Shown here: one piece after another, positions 24,891-34,082 of the stretch
Position numbering within the stretch: position 1 is the first letter of the stretch
How the letters are laid out: each line of letters begins with the position of its first letter
Source: Micromonospora siamensis
GTDB taxonomy: Bacteria > Actinomycetota > Actinomycetes > Mycobacteriales > Micromonosporaceae
Assembly: GCF_900090305.1 (NCBI RefSeq)
Contig: NZ_LT607751.1
Span: 5,580,001 to 5,644,000, forward strand
Reading direction: 5' to 3'
Length of the DNA: 64,000 bases
Program-made: the position numbers and the translations under genes
The notes under the pieces: generated by a model
Database searches by the model: none
What the model saw: only the letters and a program-made list of their open reading frames with translations
What the model was told of the DNA's origin: nothing

Positions 24891-26271
24891 CCTCGCCGTC
24901 GACCCGTGGCCCGCCGACCAGCGACCGGCCGGTGCCCCGGAGGCAGCCGGCGTCCCCGGACCGGCCGGCACCCCTGGCGGGACCGGCGCCCCCGGACCGG
25001 CCGGCACTTCTGGCGCGACCGCCGTCCCCGGGCGGGCCGGGGTCCTCGGGTGGACCGGTGATCCCGGGCCGGCGGGCGTCGCCCCGGCTCCCCGGTGGCC
25101 CGGACGGCCGGGCGCGGTCGCGGCGGCGCACCCCGGCAGGTCGGAACCGGACGCGGCGGCCGGCGACCCCGCGGCCGTGGCCCGCGCCTCGGACCGGGGC
25201 GCCCGGGTCGCCGCGGTCGCGATCGCGTTGGGCTGGCACGTGGCGGTCGGGCTGCCCGGCCTGCTGGCCGCCGGCCCGCAACTGCCGGACGCGCCGCTGG
25301 CCGGCGCGGCCTGGCTGCTCGTCGCCGGGATCGGCCTGCTGGCCGGCTACCGCCTGCTGCGCGCCGATCCGCTGCCGGCCGTGCCGGTGGCCGGGCTGCT
25401 GCTGGTGTGCGACGCGGCGGTCTTCGCCGCGGTCGGCGACCGGCACCTGTTCGCCGCCGCCAACTGGGTGTGGAGCGGGCTGGGCTGGTTCCTGCTGCTC
25501 GCCGTCTGGGGGCGGCGTACCTCCCGGCTGCTCCTGCTGCTCACCGCGCATTCGGCCATCGCCCTGGTGACCCTGGTCGCCCGCGGGGTCAACGCGCCGG
25601 CCGACCTGGCCCGGTTCGCCATGTACGTCTACGGCACCTCGTCCTTGCCGGTAGCTGTCTTCGTCGGCGCCGCGGCAATCGCCGGGATGGCCCGGGAACG
25701 GGCGGGCACCGCCGCCGCCGCGCTCGCCGTGGAGGCGGAACGGGCCGCCGCGGAACGCGCCCGGCGGGACCGGCAGGCCCGGCTGGCGCTGGTCAGCGCC
25801 GCGGCCGGGGCGGTCCTCGACGACCTCGCGCAGGGCCGCGCCGACCCGGGCGACCCGGTGGTGCAGCGACGCTGCGCGACGGCCGCCGCCCGGCTGCGCC
25901 GGCTGATCGCCGAGTCCGACGACGTGCCGGATCCGCTGCTGCACGAGCTGCGCGCCGCGGCCGACCTGGCCGAACGCGGCGGCCTGACGGTCGACCTGGT
26001 CAGCGTCGGCGTGCCACCGCCGCTGCCGGTACCCGTGCGGCGGGCGCTGGCCGACCCGCTGACCACCGAGCTGGCGGGCGCCCGGGACTGGGCCCGGCTG
26101 ACCGTGGTCGCCGGCCCGGACGAGGTGACCGTCGGCCTGGTCACCCCGGACCGGGAACCCGGGGACGGGGACGGCCCGCCGGCGCCAGGTGTCGACGACG
26201 AACAGGTGGACCACGTGCACGAGCGGGACGGGGGGATCCGGTGGACGCAGACCCGATGGCGGAAGGGGTGA
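24880..26271 (+). CDS. Multi-pass sensor-like pseudokinase with collagen-like N-terminus
   Basis: 463 residues. Residues 18-68 are a loose Gly-x-Pro repeat (GVPGPAGTPGG, GAPGPAG, GDPGPAG), collagen-like. Helices follow (about 110-270), then a long charged helix rich in Ala/Glu/Arg (AALAVEAERAAAERARRDRQ) and a region with LVSAAAGAVLDDLAQGRADP where a kinase would have its histidine; neither the histidine nor the ATP-binding N/G boxes are present. I infer a catalytically dead partner that tunes the kinase at 23712 or the regulator at 26256. Overlaps both neighbours (11 and 16 nt). Confidence 0.65.
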   Translation: MPADLAVDPWPADQRPAGAPEAAGVPGPAGTPGGTGAPGPAGTSGATAVPGRAGVLGWTGDPGPAGVAPAPRWPGRPGAVAAAHPGRSEPDAAAGDPAAVARASDRGARVAAVAIALGWHVAVGLPGLLAAGPQLPDAPLAGAAWLLVAGIGLLAGYRLLRADPLPAVPVAGLLLVCDAAVFAAVGDRHLFAAANWVWSGLGWFLLLAVWGRRTSRLLLLLTAHSAIALVTLVARGVNAPADLARFAMYVYGTSSLPVAVFVGAAAIAGMARERAGTAAAALAVEAERAAAERARRDRQARLALVSAAAGAVLDDLAQGRADPGDPVVQRRCATAAARLRRLIAESDDVPDPLLHELRAAADLAERGGLTVDLVSVGVPPPLPVPVRRALADPLTTELAGARDWARLTVVAGPDEVTVGLVTPDREPGDGDGPPAPGVDDEQVDHVHERDGGIRWTQTRWRKG

Positions 26272-26957
26272 CCGGCGTACCGCCGGTGGGAGTGGCGATC
26301 GTGGACGACCACCCGGTGGTGATCGACGGGGTGCGGGCGTGGCTGGCCACCGAGCCCCGGCTGCGCGTACTGGCCACCGGGGACGATCCCGACGAGGTGC
26401 TGCGGGCCGCCCCGGAGGCCGACGTGGTCCTGCTGGACCTGCGACTGCACGGGCGGATGGTGCTCGACCGGCTGGCCGAGCTGAGCGCCGCCGGCCGGCG
26501 GGTGGTGGTCTACTCCGAACACACCGAGCCGGCGACGATGCTGGCCGCCCTGGACGCGGGCGCGGCGGCGTTCCTGGCCAAGCACGAGGGGCGGGAACAC
26601 TGCGTGGCCACCGTGCTGGCGGCGGCGCAGGACCGCCCGTACGTGCCGCCGGCGCTGGCCGGGGCGATGGTCGGTGACCCCCGGCCGGACCGGCCGGCAC
26701 TGTCCGACAAGGAGCGCGAGGCGCTGCTGCTCTGGTTCCAGTCGATGTCGAAGGCGTCGGTGGCCCGGCGGATGCGGATCAGCGAGCACACCGTGAAGCA
26801 GTACGTCGACCGGGCCCGGATCAAGTACACCCGGGCGGGCAGACCTGCCCGTACCAAGGCCGCGCTGCTGGCACGGGCGATCGAGGACGGCCTGGTCCGT
26901 CCGGAGGACATCGGCATCTACCGGTCACATGCGGCCGCTGACCGGCCGACCCCCTAA
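26256..26957 (+). CDS. LuxR/NarL-family response regulator
   Basis: 233 residues. Receiver domain with acidic pair VDDHP (Asp17-Asp18) and phospho-acceptor LLDLRL (Asp61), VVVYSEHTEP with the conserved switch region and AFLAKHE with the conserved Lys. C-terminal HTH LSDKEREALLLWFQSMSKASVARRMRISEHTVKQYVDRARIKY fits the LuxR class, though the usual G-x-S-N is replaced by SMSKA. Starts inside the pseudokinase gene (16-nt overlap). Partner kinase is at 23712. Targets are unknown. Confidence 0.88.
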   Translation: MAEGVTGVPPVGVAIVDDHPVVIDGVRAWLATEPRLRVLATGDDPDEVLRAAPEADVVLLDLRLHGRMVLDRLAELSAAGRRVVVYSEHTEPATMLAALDAGAAAFLAKHEGREHCVATVLAAAQDRPYVPPALAGAMVGDPRPDRPALSDKEREALLLWFQSMSKASVARRMRISEHTVKQYVDRARIKYTRAGRPARTKAALLARAIEDGLVRPEDIGIYRSHAAADRPTP

Positions 26958-27033
26958 CGGCGGTCATGACACCCGGTACCGCTCTCCGCCACACTCGATG
27001 ACAGAGGCCAGCTCTTCCCGGGAGGTCGTGCGG

Positions 27034-27795
27034 ATGCCCGAGAACTCGTCGCCCTTCTTCATCGGGCCGCACCGCTTCGACGCCACCGAGGACAGCCGCG
27101 GTCCCCTCCTCGACCGGCGGTACGCGCTGGTCCCCGAGCCCGGCGAGCAGCTGATCGGGCAGCACCGGTTGCGGGTCTGCGGCTACCTGCTCGGCCCGAC
27201 GGTGACCTCCCGCCAGTGGACGCTGCCGGCGGCGGCGACGGTGACCGTCACCGACCGGCGGGTGGCGTACGTCTGCGCCGGCTCGGAGCTGGCCCTGGTC
27301 TCCGGGCGGGACGGCCCGGTCGGCGCCCGGCACCGGCGCCCGGCCCGGCCGTCCCGCCTGGTCAGCGGCGAGGTCCGCTGGCAGTGGCCGTCCCGGCTGG
27401 AGCTGCTGGCCGACGACGGTGACCCGGGCGGCACCGCGGAACTGCTGGTGGTCTGCGACGCGCTGCGCACCATCCGCCAGCCGGCGCTGGCGCTCGGCGG
27501 GCCACCCGCCGTCGTCACCGAGCTGGGCCGGCAGGTCCGGCGGGCCGTCGCCACCTTCCGGCTGGTGCACCCGGAGCTGGTGGACCTCTCCCCGCCGGAG
27601 CGGGACGAACTGTCGACGCGGCTCACCGCCGCGCCGTGCGCCGGCCGGGTGACCCTGCCGGGCGCGCTGCCGGTGGAGTTCCTGTCCCGCGACGACTACT
27701 ACCGCCCGTACGCCGACCCGGAGCCGGCCTGGCCGCTGCGGACGGCGACCGGTTCCGGCGGGCAGCGGCGGGGCCGCCCGGGGTCCGCCTGCTGA
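27034..27795 (+). CDS. Hypothetical protein
   Basis: 253 residues from ATG 27034, with GGGAGG 8 nt upstream. ALVPEPGEQLIGQHRLRVCGYLLG, then TVTVTDRRVAYVCAG and SRLVSGEVRWQWPSRLELL suggest a beta-rich PH/GRAM-like N-terminal domain of the kind that opens with a quoted E-x-L ... V-T-D-R-R-V. The C-terminal part is helical then disordered. No membrane helix. It may belong with the signalling genes upstream (76-nt gap) but nothing proves this. Confidence 0.6.
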   Translation: MPENSSPFFIGPHRFDATEDSRGPLLDRRYALVPEPGEQLIGQHRLRVCGYLLGPTVTSRQWTLPAAATVTVTDRRVAYVCAGSELALVSGRDGPVGARHRRPARPSRLVSGEVRWQWPSRLELLADDGDPGGTAELLVVCDALRTIRQPALALGGPPAVVTELGRQVRRAVATFRLVHPELVDLSPPERDELSTRLTAAPCAGRVTLPGALPVEFLSRDDYYRPYADPEPAWPLRTATGSGGQRRGRPGSAC

Positions 27796-27856
27796 CCGGC
27801 GTCCCCGCGTCGGGGGCGGCCCGGGTGCGGTTGCCGACCGGCGTCCCCGCGTCGGG
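27794..27856. repeat. Two direct copies of a 21-bp sequence, 42 bp apart
   Basis: GACCGGCGTCCCCGCGTCGG plus G begins at 27794 and again at 27836, spanning the gap between the convergent stops at 27795 and 27865. Probably a small duplication. Confidence 0.8.
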
Positions 27857-27864
27857 CGGCCCGC

Positions 27865-28614
27865 TCAGGAGGTGGTGGTGCGGCGGCCCCGGCGGTCCAG
27901 CTCGACGGCCTGCTCCAGGGTGGGCGCGCTGCCGCCGAGGTGTGCCGGCAGCCACCAGGTGTCGTCGGGGCCGGCGGGCTGGTCCGGGTACTCCCGCTGG
28001 GCCCGGTCGACCAGCGCGCTCAGCCGCGACTTCAGGTCGACGGTCATGGCGTTGGCGTCCGGGTACGCCGCCGGGTCCATCGGCTCGCCGATCAGGATCG
28101 TGATCGGGGTGTGCCGGCGGGTCAGGGTCTTGGGTCGGCCCTTGGTCCAGAGCCGCTGGGTGCCCCAGAGCGCCACCGGCAGCACCGGCACCCCCGCCTC
28201 CTGGGCCATCCGGGTGGTGCCGCTCTTGAGCTCCTTGACCGTGAACGACCGGCTGATCGTCGCCTCCGGGAAGACGCCGACCACCTCGCCGCGACGCAGC
28301 GCGTCCACCGCCGTGTTGTAGGAGCCGGCGCCGGCCGCCCGGTTGACCGGGATGTGCTTCATGCCGCGCATCAGCGGGCCGGAGACCTTGTGCGCGAACA
28401 CCTCGTGCTTGGCCATGAACCGGACCAGCCGGCGGGACTCGTGCGCGCCGTAGCCGCAGAAGATGAAGTCCAGGTAGCTGACGTGGTTGCTGGCCATCAC
28501 CGCGCCGCCGGTACGGGGCACGTGGTGGCTGCCCTCGACGGTCAGGCGCAGGTCGAGGACCCGGAACATCGTCTTGGCGGCGGTGATGACGGGCGGGTAC
28601 ACGAGTTCCGGCAT
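27865..28614 (-). CDS. plsC: 1-acyl-sn-glycerol-3-phosphate acyltransferase (PlsC type)
   Basis: 249 residues. The H-x4-D catalytic motif is SNHVSYLD (His44, Asp49); later blocks are GMKHIPVNR, VGVFPEATISRSF (the P-E motif that binds glycerol phosphate) and VLPVALWGTQRLW. All four PlsC motifs are present, so it should acylate lysophosphatidate or a similar acceptor on the inner membrane face. No clear membrane helix. The C-terminal 30 residues are variable. ATG 28614 starts MPELVYPPVITAAKTMFRVL. Divergent from the VOC gene across 113 nt. Confidence 0.9.
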   Translation of the reverse strand: MPELVYPPVITAAKTMFRVLDLRLTVEGSHHVPRTGGAVMASNHVSYLDFIFCGYGAHESRRLVRFMAKHEVFAHKVSGPLMRGMKHIPVNRAAGAGSYNTAVDALRRGEVVGVFPEATISRSFTVKELKSGTTRMAQEAGVPVLPVALWGTQRLWTKGRPKTLTRRHTPITILIGEPMDPAAYPDANAMTVDLKSRLSALVDRAQREYPDQPAGPDDTWWLPAHLGGSAPTLEQAVELDRRGRRTTTS

Positions 28615-28727
28615 CCGGCAACTTTACCCCGCGTAGGTTACGGCACCGTAGGGGCGCGGGGCCGGCGCTGGCGTGAACCTCGCCGGACCCGGCGGCGAGC
28701 AGCCGGTCGCCCGGTTACCGTCGGCAC

Positions 28728-29087
28728 ATGCCCGACCTCGCCGCCGTCGTCATCCACTGCCGCGATCCGTACCTGCTCGCCGCGTTCTGGAGCGAGGTGA
28801 CCGGGCTGCCGGTGGCCGAGGAGGACCGGGTGAAGCTCACCGACCGTACGCTCGGGCCGACCGAGTCGGTGCTGCTGCGCGACCCGCACGGCCACCGTCT
28901 CGACGTGTGGATCAGCCCCACGCCGGAGCTGGCGGCGCCCGGCCGGATGCACCTGGACCTGGTCGGCGACGCCGAGGAACGGGCCGCCGTGCTGGACGCG
29001 GGCGCCACCGTGGTCCGGGAGCTGCCCGGCTGGACCGTGCTGGCCGATCCGGAGGGCAACGAGTTCTGCCTGCACCCCCGCGGCTGA
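28728..29087 (+). CDS. VOC (glyoxalase/bleomycin-resistance fold) family protein
   Basis: 119 residues. AAVVIHCRDPYLLAAFWSEVTGLPV is the typical first beta-alpha-beta unit, and RMHLDLVGDAEERAAVLDAGATVVRELP with VLADPEGNEFCLHPRG is the second. Metal ligands would include His11, His in RMHLDL and Glu in GNEFCL. Function may be resistance, isomerase or unknown; families of this small size in actinobacteria are mostly uncharacterised. ATG 28728 is the only sensible start. Confidence 0.85.
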   Translation: MPDLAAVVIHCRDPYLLAAFWSEVTGLPVAEEDRVKLTDRTLGPTESVLLRDPHGHRLDVWISPTPELAAPGRMHLDLVGDAEERAAVLDAGATVVRELPGWTVLADPEGNEFCLHPRG

Positions 29088-29126
29088 GGGTCGGAGAGGC
29101 CCGCGTCGGGCCCCTCCGACATCCGG

Positions 29127-31187
29127 TCAGGCGGCCAGGTTGTGCAGGTCGAGGCGGCCTCGGGCGAAGGCGTCCACCCGGCCCCACCGGCCCGGGATGT
29201 CCAGCACCTCGATCCGGCCCATGCCCACCGGCAGCCGCGGGTCGACCGCGAGGTGCCCCTCGTGCGGCTCCAGCCCGAGCATGGTGCGGATCAGCAGCAG
29301 CGGGGTGCCCGTCGACCAGGCCTGCGGGCTGCACGCCGTCGGGTACTCCACCGGGAACTTCGTCAGCTCCCGCTGGTAGCCGCCGAACGCCTCCGGCAGC
29401 CGCCCGTCGAAGTAGGTGGCCGCGTCGAGGATGCCGCTGGCGATCGTGGCCGCCTCCTCGGCGAAGCCGTACCGGCGCAGCCCCCAGGCGATGAAGGAGT
29501 TGTCGAACGGCCAGATCGTGCCGTTGTGGTAGCCGATCGGGTTGTACCGGACCTCGCCCTCGGCGAGCGTACGCACGCCCCAGCCGGAGAAGAGCCGCGG
29601 CCCGACCAGGTGCTGGGCGACCTGCTCGGCGCGGGCGTCGTCGACGATGCCACTCCACAGCAGGTGGCCGATGTTGGAGCTGAGCGTCGACACCTGGCGG
29701 CCCTGCGGGTCCAGCGCCAGCGCGTAGTAGCCGCCGTCGTCGACCCACCAGTCCCGGTTGAAGCGCTCCTTCAGCTCGGCCGCCTCCCGTTCGAGCTGGT
29801 CGGCGTAGCCGGGGTCGCCCCAGAACTCGCGGGCCATCCGCGCGGCGCGCACCTTCGCGTCGTACGCGTAGCCCTGCACCTCGCAGGTGGCCCGGGGGAA
29901 CCCGGGCAGGGTGCCGTCGCGGTAGGAGATGGAGTCCCAGGAGTCCTTCCAGCACTGGTTCTCCAGGCCGGTGTCGGTGTTGCGCCGTTCGTACCAGATG
30001 TAGCCGTTACCCACGAGGTCGGCGTAGTCGTCGATCCACCGCAACGCCGCCCGGCACTCCGCCTCCAACTCCTTGACCAGCGCGACGTCCCCGCTCCACT
30101 TCTCGTACTCGTCGAGCAGCACCACGAACAGCGGGGTGGCGTCGACCGAGCCGTAGTAGGGCGAGTGCGGCTGCTCCTCGAAGGCGGCCGTCTCGCCGTA
30201 CCGCATCTCGTGCAGGATCCGGCCCGGGTCCTCGTCGCGGAAGTCGTCGAACCGGGTGCCCTGCAGGGCGCCCAGGATCCGCAGCGTGGTCTTGGACAGC
30301 TCCGGCGCGAACGGCAGCACCTGGAGGCAGGTGAGGATGCTGTCCCGGCCGAACATGGTCATGAACCAGGGCAGCCCGGCGGCGGGCAACGTCTGGCCGC
30401 CGAGCGACAGCGGCGAGAAGCGCAGCGCCGCCAGGTCCACGATGCTGCGCCGGTAGGTGGCGGCGACCCGGCCGTGCTCGCTGTTCACCTTCGGCGCCTT
30501 GGCGATCCACTCCTCCAGGTCGTTCTGCAGGGCGAGCCGCTCGGCGCCGTGCGCCCGCAGCCCCATCCGCAGGTCCCGGCCGCCAGGGCCGACCGCGAAC
30601 GTCTGCACGTCGATGTCGGCGTCCCACTGCTGGTTCGGCTCCAGGTGCACCGAGTACGCGAAGCCGCGCTGGTCGTACCGGGCCGGCTCGGACGAGGAGA
30701 TCACCGTCTCCCGGCGGAAGTTCCCCCGGCGGTAGCCCAGCCGCAGCCGGTCCGCCTCGGCCTCGGTGTAGAGCTCGCCCTTCTTGTTCAGGATCTCGTC
30801 CTTGACCTGGAACAGGTCGGCGAAGTCGGAGGCCGCCTCCATGCGGATCTCCAGGTCGACCGGCTTCTCGTCGTGGTTGAGGATGGTCAGCCGCTCCCGG
30901 AAGCTGCCGCCCACCGCCCGCTCCCGGATGATCGACAGCTTGGCGTCGACGTAGTGCGTCGCCATCCCCGGCACCAGGAAGAAGCGGGCCTCGTAGTACT
31001 GAAGGTCGTCGTAGGAGAGCGCGTTGAGCCGTTCCCCGTTGACGGTCAGCACCCACTTCGACAGGTATCGGATGTCGAGGGAGAACAGGCCGGTCGGCTC
31101 GCTCGGCGTCGCCTCGATGTCCCCGGTGTCCTCACAGACCACGAAGGTGTTGCCGTCCAGGATCCGGACCGTGTTGCTCGTAGCCAT
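29127..31187 (-). CDS. Amylo-alpha-1,6-glucosidase (glycogen debranching) family protein
   Basis: 686 residues. N-terminal beta domain (TVRILDGNTFVVCEDTGDIE ... GLFSLDIRYLSKWVLTVNGE) followed by an (alpha/alpha)6 barrel with PWFMTMFGRDSILTCLQ, YGSVDATPLFVVLLDEY, WKDSWDSISYRDG and IGYHNGTIWPFDNSFIAWGL. These are the segments of the debranching-enzyme C domain, with acidic residues in GRDS and DSWDS as catalytic candidates. Start ATG 31187 is 8 nt after AGGGAG and shares a base with the stop of the SCP2 gene (TGATG), so translation is coupled. Acts on alpha-glucans or related sugars; the exact substrate is open. Confidence 0.85.
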   Translation of the reverse strand: MATSNTVRILDGNTFVVCEDTGDIEATPSEPTGLFSLDIRYLSKWVLTVNGERLNALSYDDLQYYEARFFLVPGMATHYVDAKLSIIRERAVGGSFRERLTILNHDEKPVDLEIRMEAASDFADLFQVKDEILNKKGELYTEAEADRLRLGYRRGNFRRETVISSSEPARYDQRGFAYSVHLEPNQQWDADIDVQTFAVGPGGRDLRMGLRAHGAERLALQNDLEEWIAKAPKVNSEHGRVAATYRRSIVDLAALRFSPLSLGGQTLPAAGLPWFMTMFGRDSILTCLQVLPFAPELSKTTLRILGALQGTRFDDFRDEDPGRILHEMRYGETAAFEEQPHSPYYGSVDATPLFVVLLDEYEKWSGDVALVKELEAECRAALRWIDDYADLVGNGYIWYERRNTDTGLENQCWKDSWDSISYRDGTLPGFPRATCEVQGYAYDAKVRAARMAREFWGDPGYADQLEREAAELKERFNRDWWVDDGGYYALALDPQGRQVSTLSSNIGHLLWSGIVDDARAEQVAQHLVGPRLFSGWGVRTLAEGEVRYNPIGYHNGTIWPFDNSFIAWGLRRYGFAEEAATIASGILDAATYFDGRLPEAFGGYQRELTKFPVEYPTACSPQAWSTGTPLLLIRTMLGLEPHEGHLAVDPRLPVGMGRIEVLDIPGRWGRVDAFARGRLDLHNLAA

Positions 31188-31558
31188 CAGCACATCTCCC
31201 TCTGGAACGCGCGGCGCGGACCCCGCGAGTCCGCCGGGCCGGGGAACAACCGCTCGACCTGGAGCACCAGCCGCAGGTCGCCGGCGACCGTCATGTCGCC
31301 GCGGAGCAGGGCCGCGATGGCGTTCTCCTCGCCCGCGACCAGGTCACCGAAGAGGCGGGGGGCGGTGCCCACCACCGTGTCGGCCTCCCGGTCTTCCTGG
31401 GTGACCTCCAGCCGGCCCCGGTCGATCTGCAACAGCCAGTGCGTGGTCTGCGCCCCCTCGTGCAGGTCGAAGCGCAGGGTTCCCGAGGTCTTCGCCAGCA
31501 GGGGCTCGTACCCCCGCCGGTCCAGGTCCTCGAAGAACCGGGTGGTCGCGTCCACCAT
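31187..31558 (-). CDS. SCP2 sterol-binding-like domain protein
   Basis: 123 residues from ATG 31558, with GGAGGAG 8 nt upstream. TSGTLRFDLHEGAQTTHWLLQIDRGRLEVTQEDREADTVVGTAPRLFGDLVAGEENAIAALLRGDMTVAGD is the SCP2 fold: a beta sheet, then the F-x-D-L-x-x-G-x-x-x-x-x-A-x-x-x-G helix and hydrophobic pocket. Such proteins bind lipids or serve as a small-molecule pocket; here it is translationally coupled to the debranching-type enzyme, an unusual pairing that hints at a shared substrate or a sugar-lipid link. Confidence 0.8.
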   Translation of the reverse strand: MVDATTRFFEDLDRRGYEPLLAKTSGTLRFDLHEGAQTTHWLLQIDRGRLEVTQEDREADTVVGTAPRLFGDLVAGEENAIAALLRGDMTVAGDLRLVLQVERLFPGPADSRGPRRAFQREMC

Positions 31559-31631
31559 CGGGTCCACTCCTCCCGCCGGTCCGCGGCGTCTCGACGTCCG
31601 CAACCGGGTCCCCGTCGGGTACGGCGTCAAC

Positions 31632-31650
31632 CTCACCCGGTTCGGGTGAG
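31632..31650. promoter_or_regulatory. 8-bp hairpin upstream of the SCP2-debranching operon
   Basis: CTCACCCG, GTT, CGGGTGAG. It lies 74 nt before the SCP2 start on the minus strand and past the CBS terminator, so it may be an operator or a leader hairpin for that operon. Confidence 0.35.
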
Positions 31651-31668
31651 GCCGGCCGGCGGACGAGG

Positions 31669-31701
31669 GACGGCGCCGGCCCCGAGGGGACCGGCGCCGT
31701 C
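31669..31701 (-). terminator. Terminator of the CBS-domain gene
   Basis: GACGGCGCCGG and CCGGCGCCGTC, with CCCC/GGGG pairing further inside the loop. It begins 20 nt after the CBS stop. Confidence 0.65.
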
Positions 31702-31720
31702 GTCGCGTCCGCGGCGGACG

Positions 31721-32137
31721 TCAGTTGTTGGGCTCGTCGGCGCTGATGTCCGCGAGCACCGACTGGGGTTCACGCTCGACCGCCAGGTCACCCATGGAGA
31801 CCAGACCCACGAGCCGGCCGTCCTCGATCACCGGCAGCCGGCGTACGGCGTAGGTCCGCATCAGGTCGGCGGCGGCCACCGCGTCGTCGTACTGACTGAC
31901 GGTGATCACATCCTTGCTGGTGATCTCGTTCAACCGGGTGGTGTCCGGGCTCCTGCCCTCGGCGACGCCCCGGACGGTGATGTCCCGGTCCGTGACGATG
32001 CCCACCACGTTGTCGCCGTCGCACACCACGACGTCCCCGATGGCGCTGTCGCGCATCTCCTGGGCCGCCGCGGTCAGCGTGTCGTTGCCGTCCATCGTCA
32101 CCAACCGGGTCGTCATGAACTCTCCGACCGTTGTCAT
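31721..32137 (-). CDS. CBS domain-pair protein
   Basis: 138 residues made of two CBS domains: VTMDGNDTLTAAAQEMRDSAIGDVVVCDGDNVVGIVTDRDITVR and VITVSQYDDAVAAADLMRTYAVRRLPVIEDGRLVGLVSMGDLA. V-G-I-V-T-D-R-D and L-V-G-L-V-S-x-G-D-L are the hallmark strands. Such stand-alone pairs bind adenine nucleotides and often respond to energy or hypoxic state. No attached effector. ATG 32137 is well supported by MTTVGEFMTTRLVTMD. Confidence 0.93.
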   Translation of the reverse strand: MTTVGEFMTTRLVTMDGNDTLTAAAQEMRDSAIGDVVVCDGDNVVGIVTDRDITVRGVAEGRSPDTTRLNEITSKDVITVSQYDDAVAAADLMRTYAVRRLPVIEDGRLVGLVSMGDLAVEREPQSVLADISADEPNN

Positions 32138-32225
32138 GGTGCTCCCCTCTCGGTGTCGGCACGGCCCGTCTACCCGGGCGCCCGCAGCGGTTAACGCGTC
32201 GCCGGGGTGGCCGGACCGGCGGCGG

Positions 32226-32705
<480 letters not shown>

Positions 32706-32777
32706 TCACACCCCGCCCCCGGCCGCCCGGCACGCGGGAAGACTCGGCGTGTCGGACGCAGGCAGCGCGGACACGGA

Positions 32778-32829
32778 ACGAGCGTGATACCTCAGAGGTA
32801 TCAAAATGCCCCTGGGGTATCACGCTCGT
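32778..32829. repeat. 14-bp inverted repeat with a competing inner hairpin
   Basis: Outer arms ACGAGCGTGATACC (32778-32791) and GGTATCACGCTCGT (32816-32829) are perfect. Inside, GATACCT (32786-32792) can instead pair with AGGTATC (32796-32802) over a 3-nt loop. Both pairings use the same GATACC, so only one can form. It lies between asd (stop 32985) and the PPOX gene (start 32666); it could act as terminator, operator or switch. Confidence 0.75.
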
Positions 32830-32840
32830 GAGGTGATTCG

Positions 32841-32977
32841 CCGCCGGCCAGCAAAGACCGCCGGCCAGCAATGGCCGCCGGCCAGCAATGGCCGCCGGCC
32901 CAGCAAAGACCGCCGGCCCGGCAACGCCGCCGGCCCGGCAACGCCGCCAGCCCACAGCGGCCGTCGGCCCGCGGCGG
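32841..32977. repeat. Tandem repeat, about eight copies of a 17-bp unit
   Basis: Units follow CCGCCGGCCAGCAAAGA / CCGCCGGCCAGCAATGG / CCGCCGGCCCGGCAACG, mostly 17 bp with one of 18. The first three differ only in the last bases; the last two have drifted. It ends 8 bp before the asd stop codon. A variable-number tandem repeat, not CRISPR (no spacers). Confidence 0.9.
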
Positions 32978-32984
32978 CTCCGGC

Positions 32985-34082
<1,098 letters not shown>

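Noticed and set aside
29142..31649. 835-codon open frame on the plus strand
   Set aside because: Exactly opposite the debranching-type glucosidase and SCP2 genes; composition typical of a shadow frame.
32841..32977. CRISPR array
   Set aside because: Units are contiguous 17-mers with no spacers and no cas genes nearby.
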